A stretch of 64,000 nt of DNA from Sialis fuliginosa (Eukaryota; Arthropoda; Insecta; Megaloptera; Sialidae), in contig OY540814.1 in NCBI GenBank assembly GCA_961205875.1, forward strand, positions 29,518,151-29,582,150. Reading direction: 5' to 3'. Positions 10,601-22,400 of this stretch are shown here, piece by piece. The first letter of the stretch is position 1, and every line of letters starts with the position of its first letter. A program made the translations under genes and the position numbers. The notes under the pieces were generated by a model, which saw only the letters and a list, made by a program, of their open reading frames with translations, was not told the origin of the DNA and ran no database searches.

Positions 10601-13600
10601 TGGAGATGAATAAATCTACGATAGTTAAAAGCGATGGAATATCCGTTTCGAATAATTTTACATTTACCACCGACGGTAAAAATACAGAAAATGAAAAACC
10701 GGTTTTAAATGAAAACAATACAGTGAATGATGAAGCGGTCGAAGAAAAGAAAAGTAAACGTGTGATTAAAAGGAAGAACGATAAAAAAGATACAGAGAAT
10801 GATAAACCGACGGTTGTGAGAGAATTGAAACGCATCAAAATCGATTTCAGAGAATCAAAACTTGTATCAGAAAATAACAGAAAGCTTCGTTCAGGTCATG
10901 TTATACCAATGAACAAAAGCATTCCTGCTTTAATTAAATCAAAAAAGAACGAATCAACTGAAGAACATGATGAAACTAAAGGAATTGTAAAATCTGATAA
11001 CGAGAATACCCTATTGAATAAAAAGACAAATGTTGAAACTGTACAAAACGAAGAAGAAACGCAAGATGTGGCAATTGAAAAAAAAGATACAGAAGAAAAT
11101 AACACAGGCGAAATAGAGAATTTAGAATCTCAAGATGTTATCGAAAGTTCTCAGGAGTCTGTGTTGTCTTTGCTTAGCAGTAAAATGTTAAAAAAACAAT
11201 CGACAGATAAAACAAAAGAAGAATCTGTAACATCCGTTGAAACTGTAGAAACCGTCGATGAGATTCAAAAAGATAAAAATGTTGCTTCGAAATGTATTAT
11301 TGTTGAAATGGAGACACAATCTGCTCCGAATACATTCATTGAAACCGAGCCAATCATAGTTGAAATGGAATCTCCATCTATAACAGAAAGTACTGATATT
11401 GTGATAACCGAAACTATATCTATGTCAGAATCGATTATTTCTGAAATACCAACGCCTGTAATTTCAGAAACGGTAATAACAGAAGATGAAACAACGACGC
11501 AACCTATTTCAGAAACGCTTATAGCGGAAATAGAAGCTGATAATGATATGCCACTGACTCAACCTCTTACGGAAACTATACTAGCAGATATCGCAGCAAA
11601 AAGTGTTTCTGAATCTGACATGTTAACGCAACCTATTTCCGAGTCACTGATTGAAGAGATTGAAACAGATACGCCGCATCAGATGGAAGCAAAAGATTTT
11701 CACAATGGGTCTGATGACGATGAAGAAAAGTTAATAAATGATTCGTTTATTGAAAGAAAGAACCTAGATAACTCTGTACTTGCTACGAGTATTTTATCAT
11801 CCCCTGATAAAGACATTGATACCGAGGAAGCCCTGACACAAGAATTTCTAAGCAGCACTCTTGGAATATCTCCAATCAAATCCGATAAGAAAGTAGAGGT
11901 TTCAGATGCAGATAAAAAAGAGAATATAGATGTTCCGAAAGTAGCTTCACCTCAGCATAAATCGAGTCCGATGTTGCGACGTGCAACTAGTAGAGTACGG
12001 ACAACGGGTAGGTCAGCGCAGCTTCTGGGTCTGGTTCCAGGGGCTAAACAAATCAACACGAGAGTCGAAGGAACTGTGTTACAGCAAACAGGGCATGTTG
12101 AGTCACCGTCTCGGCCGAATACACGGAATATGAAAATACTTCTGATGGGGAAAATTAAAAATCACACAGGGAAGAACGATGATAAAAGCTTTTTGAGTAA
12201 GCTCGATACAAGCGAAGATTCAGATGAAGTTATCGAAGAACATTTGCCTGATACAAAGATGGAGCTGTTGAAGTTTGAGAAGGATTTGCCGTCGCCGTTA
12301 GCAAAACCTGGTGCGAGTATAATGAAGCGTAAGTGGATTTCTGAAGCTGATGATTTATCGCCGGTGGCAAAGGTTGGTTTATTACAGTTTTTTTAGGATA
12401 TAGAAAATTTATAATTTTCAGTATTTTAAAAACATTTTTTTTCGAGTTAAAATAAAATGTGGGGTTTTAAAATGTAGATCTCAATCAGTAGAATTTGACC
12501 CTTTTTTATCTAAGCCAAAAATGGTACTTTCAAGGGGTACCAAACCATTAATCTTACTCCCTCCCCTTTATTACGATTATTACTGGCTCAAAAATCTGAA
12601 AAAAATTTGTTACAGAGTTTTAGTGATTCTATCAATTTTAAAAAAATAGAGAGGGGGGGCATCATAGAGTTATTTTTTTAATTTCCATACTTAGGCATGT
12701 GAGGTATCAAAATGTAGATCTCAATCAGTAGAATTTGATTCTTCAGGCTTCTACAGAGTTTTATATAGTTATTTTTTATTTTCAGAGAAAGCGTGTTAGT
12801 TTTCACGACCCTCCTATATCGTGCAAGAAAGAATACCTTCCTGAAAACGAACCATTCCGCGTCCGTACTCGAGCAAAACGAATACAAATGAGCACGTACA
12901 AAGAAAACATTAATAAAAACGAAAATGACATAAACGAAATTACCATTGATATCGAACAACTAAACACTCAGAATATTAGTAGCGTAAACAGCATAGCGTG
13001 CTTCCCGACTTTGATCACTTGCGCGGATGAAATCGAGAAACTAAAATCATTCGTACCTGATTTCAAAATATCAGATTTTAACGAATACGCAATAAACAAG
13101 AATTTAAAAACTGTAGGAGACGTTGCGTCTCTTTCAATGAACGATTTGAATGATTTCGAAGACATATGTTCTTGGTTATACGCGTACGATATCAGTTTAA
13201 GAAATAGGGTTTCGGTAGTTGAATGTACTGCCAATGAAAATTCTGTTGCTAATAAATCAGTGATTGAAGAACACGTTTCTCAAACAGAAATAAATACTCG
13301 TGCTAAAAACGATAAGCCAATTAAAAGAATCACTCCTGTTAAAGTAGCGAGTCCAGAAAAAAAAGAAAAAACAACTAAAATGGACAGTCCTGTTAAAATG
13401 GATAGTCCTGTTAAAAAAACAGGTAGTCCTGCTAAATTGGACAGTCCTATTAAAATTGATAGTCCTGTTAAAACGGACAGCCCTATTAAAATGGACAGTC
13501 CAGTTAAAAACACATGCATTCTTACTAAAATGGACAGTCTTATTAAATTGGATAGTCCAGTTAAAAAAACAGACAGCCCTATTAAATTGGACAGTCCAGT

Positions 13601-14814
13601 TGAAAAAATATGCAGTCTTACTAAATTGGACAGTCCTATTAAAAGAAGTAGCCCAATCAAAACGAATGATTCTATTAGTTCTGTTAAAATGGACGTCCCT
13701 ACAAATATAGAAAATTTGAATGAAATCGATAAAAATATTGAAGAAGACGGTTCCAGCATTGTTGAAATAAAAAATGATTTTGAAGTTGGCAGTCCTGCGA
13801 ATATGGAAAGTCCAAAACCGAATATAACCAGGCAGTTTTTGGAAAGCGTGAGCGCTCAGAAGAGGCGGTTAAGTTTATCTAATTCGTTTGTTCTTTTGCC
13901 AGAAGAAACAAAGGCTGTGAATCTTGAAATTGTTCGGAAGAGTTTGACGGAGATTGTAAGAGAATGTCAAAAGGTAATTATTGTTTCATTTTTTCAGAAT
14001 TATTAAACTTTTAATTAGTTATCAATTAAAAGAAATTGTTATTTTTCTCAGTTGTGAAATATTCCAATAACTTTTGTAAAAATGATCGAAATAAAATTTT
14101 TCAAAAAGGAAATTAAAGCTTGAAATCTCTACTTTACAATTCATTAAAAAAAAATATTTTCATTTTCATCATAAAAAGTTACAGGTTGATAAAGAGTGCG
14201 TCGAAATATAAATTTTTTTTTTTAATTTAAAAAAAATCACAGCTAAATTTCCTCTATATAAATTGAAATCTTCAAATACCTTTTTTAACATTTCTTCTAC
14301 GTTTTTTTTTCAGAATGAATTAGTTCCTTCAATGGTTAGGTTCATCGTAGATATGATCGGGTTACAGCAACTTTGCAGTTCTTTATCTTTTGGAGTGGTT
14401 CATTTAAACAGCCACATGTCATGGGATAATATGATCACTGACATCATCAACACCATCGGCCTGGAAGAACTCTTAACTATCGTAACTACAAGCGATAAGA
14501 TCCCGTTAAATGTTATCTCCGACGGCTGTAACAAATTGATATCCCACGCGTTCAAAAACGACACAGCGTGCGAATGGTTCCACGTGTCAGATATATTAGA
14601 TGTGGTCGGCGAGAAGCTGAGCAACGATGAAAAAATGTTAAGTGATTGGTTACTTAAGTACCCGAAGATATCGATGAAAGCGAAACAGAAAAGTGATAGT
14701 GAAAACAGTGTATCTGAAGAAACGCTGAAAATGTTCCGACAGCTCGGTGATAGTTTACCGTCACAAGTGCTAATTAGTGAAACATGTGCTTTGATGAATA
14801 AAAAACATCAATAA
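7616..14814 (+). CDS. Rif1: Rif1, telomere-associated protein / PP1-targeting replication-timing factor
   Basis: Five exons: 7616-8101, 8184-8425, 8484-12372, 12786-13973 and 14314-14814. Phases match, giving about 2,101 residues. The second exon could instead start at 8202; both acceptors are in frame. Exon 3 holds the Rif1 N-terminal helical-repeat domain: the stretch around WYRQWCTIVRLLGVELHR and LPKFNVWWLLILNI aligns with vertebrate RIF1 (LHR.., LEVWW). A long charged, disordered middle follows. Near the end of exon 3 is SIMKRK (SILK-like, about residue 1521), and exon 4 opens with RKRVSF (RVxF class), the two PP1-docking motifs of metazoan Rif1. Exon 4 carries a KTVGDVASLS helical motif and then 12 SPxK sites (about residues 1726-1830). 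Exon 5 is the C-terminal domain. The ATG at 7616 has A at -3 and G at +4. Known role of the family: recruits PP1 to oppose DDK at replication origins and delays heterochromatin replication; also acts in double-strand-break repair choice. Confidence 0.95.
12373..12785 (+). other. Rif1 intron 3, carrying a dispersed short repeat
   Basis: The intron holds two copies of a motif, TGTAGATCTCAATCAGTAGA with flanks (about 12473-12500 and 12713-12740). The same motif occurs in diverged form at 33690-33960 in a patched-like intron. Reading through the donor adds only seven codons (VGLLQFF) before a stop at 12394-12396, so a retained intron would give a Rif1 lacking RVSF and the C-terminal domain. Confidence 0.7.
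13340..13665 (+). repeat. Coding 18-bp minisatellite in Rif1 exon 4 (DSPVK/DSPIK repeats)
   Basis: An imperfect repeat of about 18 bp encodes units such as MDSPVK, LDSPIK and TDSPIK. I count 12 matches to SPxK; two further units have decayed to SLIK and SPVE. The reading frame is kept even where spacing changes (KKTG, KNTCILT, EKICSLT inserts). SPxK is the full consensus for cyclin-dependent kinases and also resembles the S/T-P-K-K DNA-binding unit of histone H1 tails. Confidence 0.92.
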
Positions 14815-14823
14815 GTGTTGTTA

Positions 14824-14829
14824 AATAAA
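14824..14829 (+). terminator. Poly(A) signal of Rif1
   Basis: AATAAA begins ten bases after the Rif1 stop codon, so the 3' UTR is very short. Cleavage would be expected near 14840-14860, exactly where the element at 14858-15540 is inserted. Confidence 0.7.
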
Positions 14830-14857
14830 AGTTAAATTTAAAAAATGTCGTCCTACC

Positions 14858-15540
14858 CATAGACAGAGAATGGACCACGCATCTGATTCGAAAACAGTCG
14901 TGTCAAAAGAAAGAGAAACAGGTTTGGAATATACTTGTCCTTTTTTTAAACAGGAGTGTAACTATTCATTCTTGGTCCCAAACATTACAAATATTCATAG
15001 ATACATACAGGTTAAAATGCAAAAAATAATTAACGTTATAATAAAAATTTTATTTAAAAAAAAACGATTGTTGATTTCTAAATAATATTCATAGACAATA
15101 ATAGAAACAAATTTCATCAAAAGCATTGTTCATTTTTCATTCATTTTTCACCAATAATGTTTTTCATCTTCTTTAACTGGAAATCTGTGACAACAGATTT
15201 ATAATTAATTAATTACCGATAAGTATTATTGAAAATATCTTTTAGGATCTTTATCCAACCGCCACTTGCACACAAAACAAATATCAACCATTATAGTATG
15301 TTTATTGTTTATATTATTTACTTTTCTAATAAAAAACTTATTGCACAAGAATCACAAGATAGATATACAAAAATATATCTGACAGAAATACTACCCTGAA
15401 CTATAGTAAGCTACCAATCAGATTCTTAGAAAAAGATATAGATATATGTCCAAACTACACTTCATCTCTCTCTCACTTTTTGAACGAATGTTACACCATT
15501 GTGTTAATACAGAATGCGTTGTCCATTCTCTATGTCTGTG
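14858..15540. mobile_element. 683-bp DNA transposon with 8-bp target duplication
   Basis: GTCCTACC stands directly outside both ends (14850-14857 and 15541-15548), a perfect 8-bp target-site duplication. The ends are inverted: CATAGACAGAGAATGGACCA at the left and, reverse-complemented, CACAGACATAGAGAATGGAC at the right. The interior has no transposase. A 71-codon frame at 14870-15085 begins inside the left end and resembles nothing I know. CA-starting ends with 8-bp duplications suggest the hAT superfamily, but this is not certain. Confidence 0.8.
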
Positions 15541-15548
15541 GTCCTACC

Positions 15549-15977
15549 TTAAATTTTCTTAGTGGTTATAAGTTTTAAAAATAAAAATACTCTTTCTTTA
15601 TTGTGAAACATGATTTGGCAGAAGTTCCGTTTCTTTATATAGTTAGGTTATGTATTTATTTTATAACATTTTTATAATGTAAGGTTTTATTTTATAGTTA
15701 TTATTTTTAGCCTTTATATAGTTATTTAAATTGCAAAACAAACAAGATCAATTAATGAATAGTTTTTATATAATATAATGATAGAATATCATATTTGTGA
15801 TAGTTTGGTTTTGTTTGTTGAAGTAAAAAGGATTTTTTAATTTTATTTGTTGCAATTTTTGTTTACCATGACCTTTTTAATATTAATAAATATAATAATA
15901 TGTAAATGTTGATATATTGTTGTTTGTTCGCCCCCCATCAAGGAGAATTGAAAACAAAAACTGTTTACTGAATCTTC
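15549..15977. other. Intergenic AT-rich stretch between the two tail-to-tail genes
   Basis: No open frame, splice-linked coding block or clear repeat boundary was recognised here. Confidence 0.5.
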
Positions 15978-16192
15978 GGTTAATACGGAGAATATGGTGT
16001 GTTGTTTCACAATTATTTAATAAAAACAGTTTGTTATGGCGGAGATCCCCGTTTTTATACTATATTAACCCCCTTGCGCCCCAATAGATTGTCCTAAAGT
16101 GTATTTTATTAAAACATCAACTCTATTCTGAATAACTACATACGTTTTTTGACAGTTGTGACGTCGGGACACCCATATTCTTTGTATTAGCT
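15978..16192. mobile_element. 215-bp MITE, TIR family GG(C/T)TAATACGG, with target duplication
   Basis: The left end GGTTAATACGGAGAATATGG mirrors the right end (reverse complement AGCTAATACAAAGAATATGG). GAATCTTC flanks both sides (15970-15977 and 16193-16200). The right-hand part (CTATTCTGAATAACTACATA) matches the interior of the better-preserved copy at 36481-36841, so both belong to one family. Confidence 0.75.
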
Positions 16193-16200
16193 GAATCTTC

Positions 16201-19200
16201 TACTTGTTTGTTATACATACATTTCAGATCTCTCAAACTCCAAGCGAATCTCTTCCTGAAAAAAATTAATAAATATCTCAGAAACTATCCACAGACAGCA
16301 ATAGTTTCAGAATCATATAAAAAGTTTACTTTTTTTTAAATCTAGCGACTTCTATGATATCATTCAGTCTTGAGATTGTTTAATATCTGAAAAAATATGG
16401 ATTTTTAGGGAAAATATTTGGTACAAAAGTTTCAGGATTTCGAGGGGCAAAATCAATGGAGGTAACAATTTTGACCTTGAGTGGAGGTTTTTTTTTGGGA
16501 TCAACAAATTTTTTTCAAAGGAAATCTATTTATTTTTTTCAAGATTCGTATTTTGTCTGAAAGTTTTATAAAAAATTTAAATTTTACGATTTTTTTTTAA
16601 TTTTGCAACATTAAAAAAAAATTTTTGTTTTAAAAAAAATTATGAAATTATAAAAAATATATATTTTTAAACTGCATTTTTTCTCAAACATTTAAGATAA
16701 TAATTTCAAAATATTTTATCACAAAAAAATTTTTTTGATGTAAATTTTTTTTAAAAATTACGTTAAAATTGAAGTTTTTAAAAAAACTTTTCAGACAAAA
16801 GTTATTTCTATTTTTTTGCAAAATACAAATTTGCAAAAAAATAAATAAAGTTTCTATTTAAAAAAATTACATTTATTATTGGCCTCCCAAAGCAAAGCAC
16901 ACAGATCATTGTTGAAAAAATTTTTAGTTTATACCTGTGGTTTATACCAAATAAAAAATACCTGTTAGTAATTAAAAGTTAATTTATAATGTACCTAATA
17001 AAAAACTAATTTTTCAATAAAAAATTTATTTGTAATCTGTACAAAATAAATAATACAAATGAATATCGACAACATTTTTCTTTATTTCCTATATTATTTT
17101 AAATGGCATTAACTGTTTCAAATTCGATTTTGTTTAAATATCAAATTACCCATATTCAAAATCGAAATTGAAAACATTCAGAATTAATCAATTTTATTTC
17201 AGTATCGTTTTCCAGTCCAAGAAATACATATCATGCTAATTATGATAATTTTAGGTTAGGTTAGCTTTGAACTTGATAAATCGATTAATTCTAATTAGTC
17301 ATTCCATTTTATGTATTTTTCTTTATTCACCTAATACATCTCACTTTACTAAAATCAAAAAATTACACTTGTCAAAGAAATTAAAGGATTTTTCTCATTT
17401 TCGTAAAAAAAATCAATTTTGGTTTAAAAAAAAATCGAAAAAGTATTTTTTCAATGCTGAAAATTTAAGCTTCCAAACGCCATGTTTTAAAATTAGCTAA
17501 AAATTTTTTAAAGACATGTTAATTTCCATTTTGAAAAATTTGATTTTTATAAAAATTTAAAATTCCTTTAATTTTTCTGACGAGTGTATAAAAAAAAATT
17601 GAAATTAACATAAACATTACCTTAATTGGAAATTGTATCTAAATATATACACCATTGAATATAAATAAATAAGAAAGTCGTTCAATAATGAAGTAATTCT
17701 CCTAAACAGAAAAGGCATACATATGTACATAATTACGATAATTAAATAGAGGTAATTTATGGAATGTTTAAATAGCATCAAATTAACTGTTTTTTATTTT
17801 TATAGCAAATATCTATCCATTTTAAAAAGTGAGATTTAATATACATTTTTCATTTTATGTAGTAATTTTAAGGCACAACAGTATTAGAATATCGTCTTTG
17901 ATGTTACAATATCACTTGTGTGTCTTACGCTTTATACAAATATGCGTTTTTACTTATAAGATACAAAGTATAAATAATAGACGTACTAATTATCGCTATT
18001 TCTGTAAATTGTCAAAGATCAATTTTGTTCAGAACGCTTGTAGGGATTAATTAGAACACAAATTTACTTTAAAGAAAATAGTACACGCAAACTTTCAATT
18101 CACTGAATCATCATCAGGCAAAAAATATAGTAAATAATAATTAAATACAATCATAATAGAAAATAATTTAAATATGTATGTAATATCAGATTATGTAGCT
18201 AACCAATTTTAAAACATTGTGGAGTTATATAACATGTTCTTAAACATGTATTTTATTTTACTTCAATTGATAAAGTATTGGTGTGTATGAATTTTAATTT
18301 AATTTAATGATTTTGCCATTTTTAACTAAACATAACCTCACTTTAAGCATGACACATCTACTTGATAATCCTTACAAACTTTTCCAATTTCCAACAATCG
18401 TTTTTGTCGTATTTCTCCTCCAACAATAAGTAAATACAATATAAATCCAATTGTTATATCTTCAAACATAACCGCACTTTTGTATAAAGCTTTACTTTTT
18501 GTACATACCGAAGGAACACACGTTATAACTTAATGAATTTTAGGTTATATTGCTTCAGTGCGTACAAAGCTTCATGCCCAGGTACTAAGATGACCTTGTC
18601 AGGCGAGTAAATCAAAAGTTATACTAATATTAATATAATACAACTTTTGACCCACTCTGTATATTTTAAACTAAATATTACAACTCAAACGTGGTAAGTT
18701 ATAAATCGCCCATTGATTACTAATACTAAAACATAATATCCATTATTTTAAATAGGTTTCGTTGGTTATAGAAGTTTATATTTCTTCTACCGTCTATAAA
18801 ACTATCTTCTTATAATTTGGGCATCGTAAACAGTTTGTTTTTATATATATATATATATATATCTACATTTATACTCGTGTCGTATAATATAAAAATATCT
18901 GCATATCTTTTTCTAATATTATGTTTTAGATAAAAATATTAATAATTTGTACTTGTAAAAATTCATTATGAAACTATTAAATCAGACTAGGGATATTTTA
19001 AATTCAATGTATTCTATATTATTTTTATTAAGAGGTTACAAACCTTCAGAATTTTTTTTTTAAGAAATCTGGCTTGACAGACTTACCATAACATTACTTT
19101 ACAAGAATATTTAAAATCCATTGAAATTCAAAGAAGATATTACCCAAACCGTCAATTTTTTTTTTCAGCAGTCGTCAAACCTAACCTCAAAAAATGTAAA

Positions 19201-19436
19201 TACATTTTTGTCACGTTTGAAAATGTGTAACCTCTTATAAACATGATCAAATAATTATTTTACAAGTACAAAAAGTCAAACAACAAGTTCTTAAAAAATA
19301 ATGAAAATGAAACAAAGACTATAAATAAAAACTCATACTCACGTCAAACACTCGGTAATTTTTTTGGTAAATACATCTACGAAAAAGTACAGCAACCATA
19401 CGCATTCTAAAAATGAAACTAGCTAAACGTAAAACA
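16201..19436. other. AT-rich intergenic region with 3' flank of the patched-like gene
   Basis: Homopolymer-rich sequence around 16500-17000 has little structure. A dispersed repeat lies at 17222-17560. A (TA)n run is at about 18841-18861. A possible AATAAA for the patched-like gene (minus strand) is at 19024-19029, about 400 bp past its stop; this signal is short and may be chance. No coding block is supported. Confidence 0.5.
17222..17560. repeat. Dispersed repeat, inverted partner of 23215-23502
   Basis: From AATACATATCATGCTAATTA onward the sequence is a diverged reverse complement of 23215-23502, including the landmarks ATTCACCTAATACATCTCAC (tttattcacc vs taattcacc region) and CCATGTTTTAAAATTAGCTA. 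The two copies are about 6 kb apart on opposite strands. Confidence 0.75.
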
Positions 19437-22400
19437 TCACGGGTATCTTTCGGGCAAGTATTTATGATGCTGACTCAGATTGTGGTGCGAATGCGCGCGC
19501 CTCGGCTGGTGACGATACCAAGCTCTCTCCGCGTCCCTACCGTACAGATCTATCATGCACGGGGCTCTTCTCCACCCCTCCTCGTACCTACGACGCGTCG
19601 CGGCATCCTCTTCAAGAGCGCGCCTTCTCTGCGACTTGCTCGAACTAGATTCACTCGAATCCTCCCCCGACGTTCCGATTCCCAGGTCTTTATCCGACTC
19701 TCCGTACGCTTTGTACGCCTGGATGATGTTCTTGTGTATAGGTTTCGGAGGGAACGCGCTTCCATTCATCGTTAAAGTAGGATGGGGAATGCAGTAGGGG
19801 TGAGGGAATGCTTTTTGTACTGAAGACATTTTAACCAAGTCGGTTTCTTTTGATGGTTTCGCGTGATGAGGCCCGAATAAAGATAACAGCACAGGTAAGA
19901 GGAACAGTCCGTGGAGGGCTCCGAAGAAAATGACTAAGAATATCATTTTAAAGAACACGTGGAAAATGTAACTGTCGGCGAGTATTAGCGCAGAGACTCC
20001 GAGTATAGTACTGACAGATCCTTGGACTATGGGAAGACCTAAAGCATACAGGCATTCCTTGACGCGTTCCTCTGAAGTCTCTTTCTTGGAAGACATGTAC
20101 GCGTAGCAGATGTGTGCGGTGAAATCAACGGAGAAACCGATGCACATGATCAGATTGATCATAGAGATTGAATCCAAGTTGACGTCCCAGAGTGCCATGT
20201 ATCCAGCAACACCCATTTCAATGGACACGATGCTGAGAGCGACCCACACTCCGCATATCAGGTTCGGAATGAAGATGAACGATATCAACATCATTATGAT
20301 GGCACCAACCACCATAGCTTGTATTGAAGTCGGTCGTACGAGTTCAAACTGGAAAACAATTCTGTTGTTAGTAATTTAATTCGGTCTTTATTTTAATGTG
20401 AATTACCTGATCAAAAAATACAAAGTATGGATGGAAAACAATCACATTTAATGGTGATTGTTTGCAGATGTTACGTAGTGCTCGTACCATTTCTTTCTCG
20501 TGGTTAGTGTCGTTGATGTTGACGGCTTGAATTAAAAATCTCGATGCGACTATTTTCTTTCCAGTTTCATCAAACTTTACGTCAAGTGAAAACGGATTAG
20601 CCGGGAATAACCAGTACTGAAAAAATAAAAATAATCAATGTAACAACGGATGTTTAAAATAAAAATTATATTTAATTACAATCTTCCGAAGTTGGTGGGT
20701 AAACTGTAGCGATGCCTTCAAAAAATTTATTGATTTTATTATTTTTCTCATCTTTATTTTTACGATGCCACATATATTCTGCTAAATGTGTCGCGAGTTT
20801 CTTCTTTACACTGCAAGTTCCATCGTAACTAATAGAATGTTCACTGGCGGTCGGATCGACAAATTTCATATTGTGACTCGCGATTAAATTCACATATCCG
20901 GTATCTTTTAAACATCGATACGATTTCCAGCATTTTGACATTAAAATCGAATAAGGACGTATACAATGTTCAATGATATTCAGTAAACTATTTTTACTTT
21001 TGTTTTCCACCACTTTTATAAAACAATTATTAGTACCTCTTTCTATACAACCATATATCCACTGTCCGCCCTCCCGTTTAGTTTTATAATACTTTGATTT
21101 GCCAATTTTACCTTCATATATTTCAACTATTACGTCTTTACCACCAAGCATACAGGTTTCTTTTTTGCAAAGTTCCAGACATACTTCCCTACAGAAATTC
21201 TTCCAGTCTATCACAGTCTTATCACTTAGTTTTAATTCATTCATAATATAATCGTTTGATACCTTCTTGCACCACATATACGTCATGTACAAAATATTAC
21301 TTATACTTAGTTTACTTTCACTGAACCACGATCCCTTACGTATGGATCTTTTAACACGATGTTCATTCTTTCGACAGTACCACTCAAAACCGTCCATAAT
21401 TTCTTTTCGTGAAGTTAATTTCATCGCGTTACCACATTTAGGACATTTATACTGTGACGCAAGCATTCCTAATTCCATACACCATTTAATAACGCTTTTT
21501 TGACCCGCATTCTCTAAGTTTATCAAGAATTTTGAATTAATTTCCATTTTAAGGTATTTTTATACACTTATTTTTAAAAACACACGCAACGAGGTTAAAA
21601 CAGCGCAATTCTATTTAACACATGACGTTAATTTAGTTCATGCAGTACTCACGCTAGCGCTAGTATATCTGTGTTTTTACAGTCCCTGTAAGTCTGGCAG
21701 TAAACTCTCTGCTCATATCTTCTGATTTGGCAGTTTTGTAACATTTTATTATAACAAGAAAAAAAGTTGTATGGGTTGTAGGTACTAATAAAAGCTTTAG
21801 AAACATTTATATTTTATCAAAAATGTATTATTTCATTAAATAATTTAATTGTTTACACTAAAACTATAGCCAGACTCTGACAATAGGATCTATAATTTTG
21901 AAATTAACAACAATTGAATCAATTGAATCATATTTTAGAATCTGATTTCATTAAATAATTGAATAACAAACCTCTTTCAAAGCTGCAATGAAGTTTTCTT
22001 CTGTATCTATCGAGACATTCAAATAGTCCTGATTTCTTTCCATGTACTGGGTGAAAGACCGTAACCAGGACTCTGAATACAGTGGCGATGTTATGTACGA
22101 TGTATTCTCCAATGCCTGCATTACATCTTCAACTTGACTCTGTACAAGAGGTTCTGAATAATTGTGTTCTCCTGTAATTATAACCTATAAAATGATAAAT
22201 GTATCACATATTTGTAATTTGTATGACTCCTGCTAAAGAGTTTTTGAATTTACGTAATTGTTTTATAGGTATATTTGAAACACAATTTTTCGAATCACAA
22301 TTTTTTCGAAAAATTGTTCATTCGAAAAATTGTGTTTTGAAAAATTGAGTTTCGAAAAATTGTTTCGAAACATTTACACCAAACCTGTTTTATATGTGTG

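Noticed and set aside
13280-13759. 159-codon minus-strand frame with leucine-rich repeats
   Set aside because: It is the exact antisense of the Rif1 SPxK repeat; the leucine pattern is a by-product of the 18-bp minisatellite.
14870-15085. 71-codon plus-strand frame after Rif1
   Set aside because: It starts inside the inverted end of the 683-bp element and has no recognisable domain.
19413-19797. Arg-rich plus-strand frames opposite the patched-like last exon
   Set aside because: Antisense shadows of the Arg/Ser-rich C-terminal tail; no independent evidence.
20617-21971. Terminal inverted repeats linking the transposase-like gene to the GG(C/T)TAATACGG MITEs
   Set aside because: No such ends or target duplication are visible in the flanks, so a direct link is not supported by this sequence.
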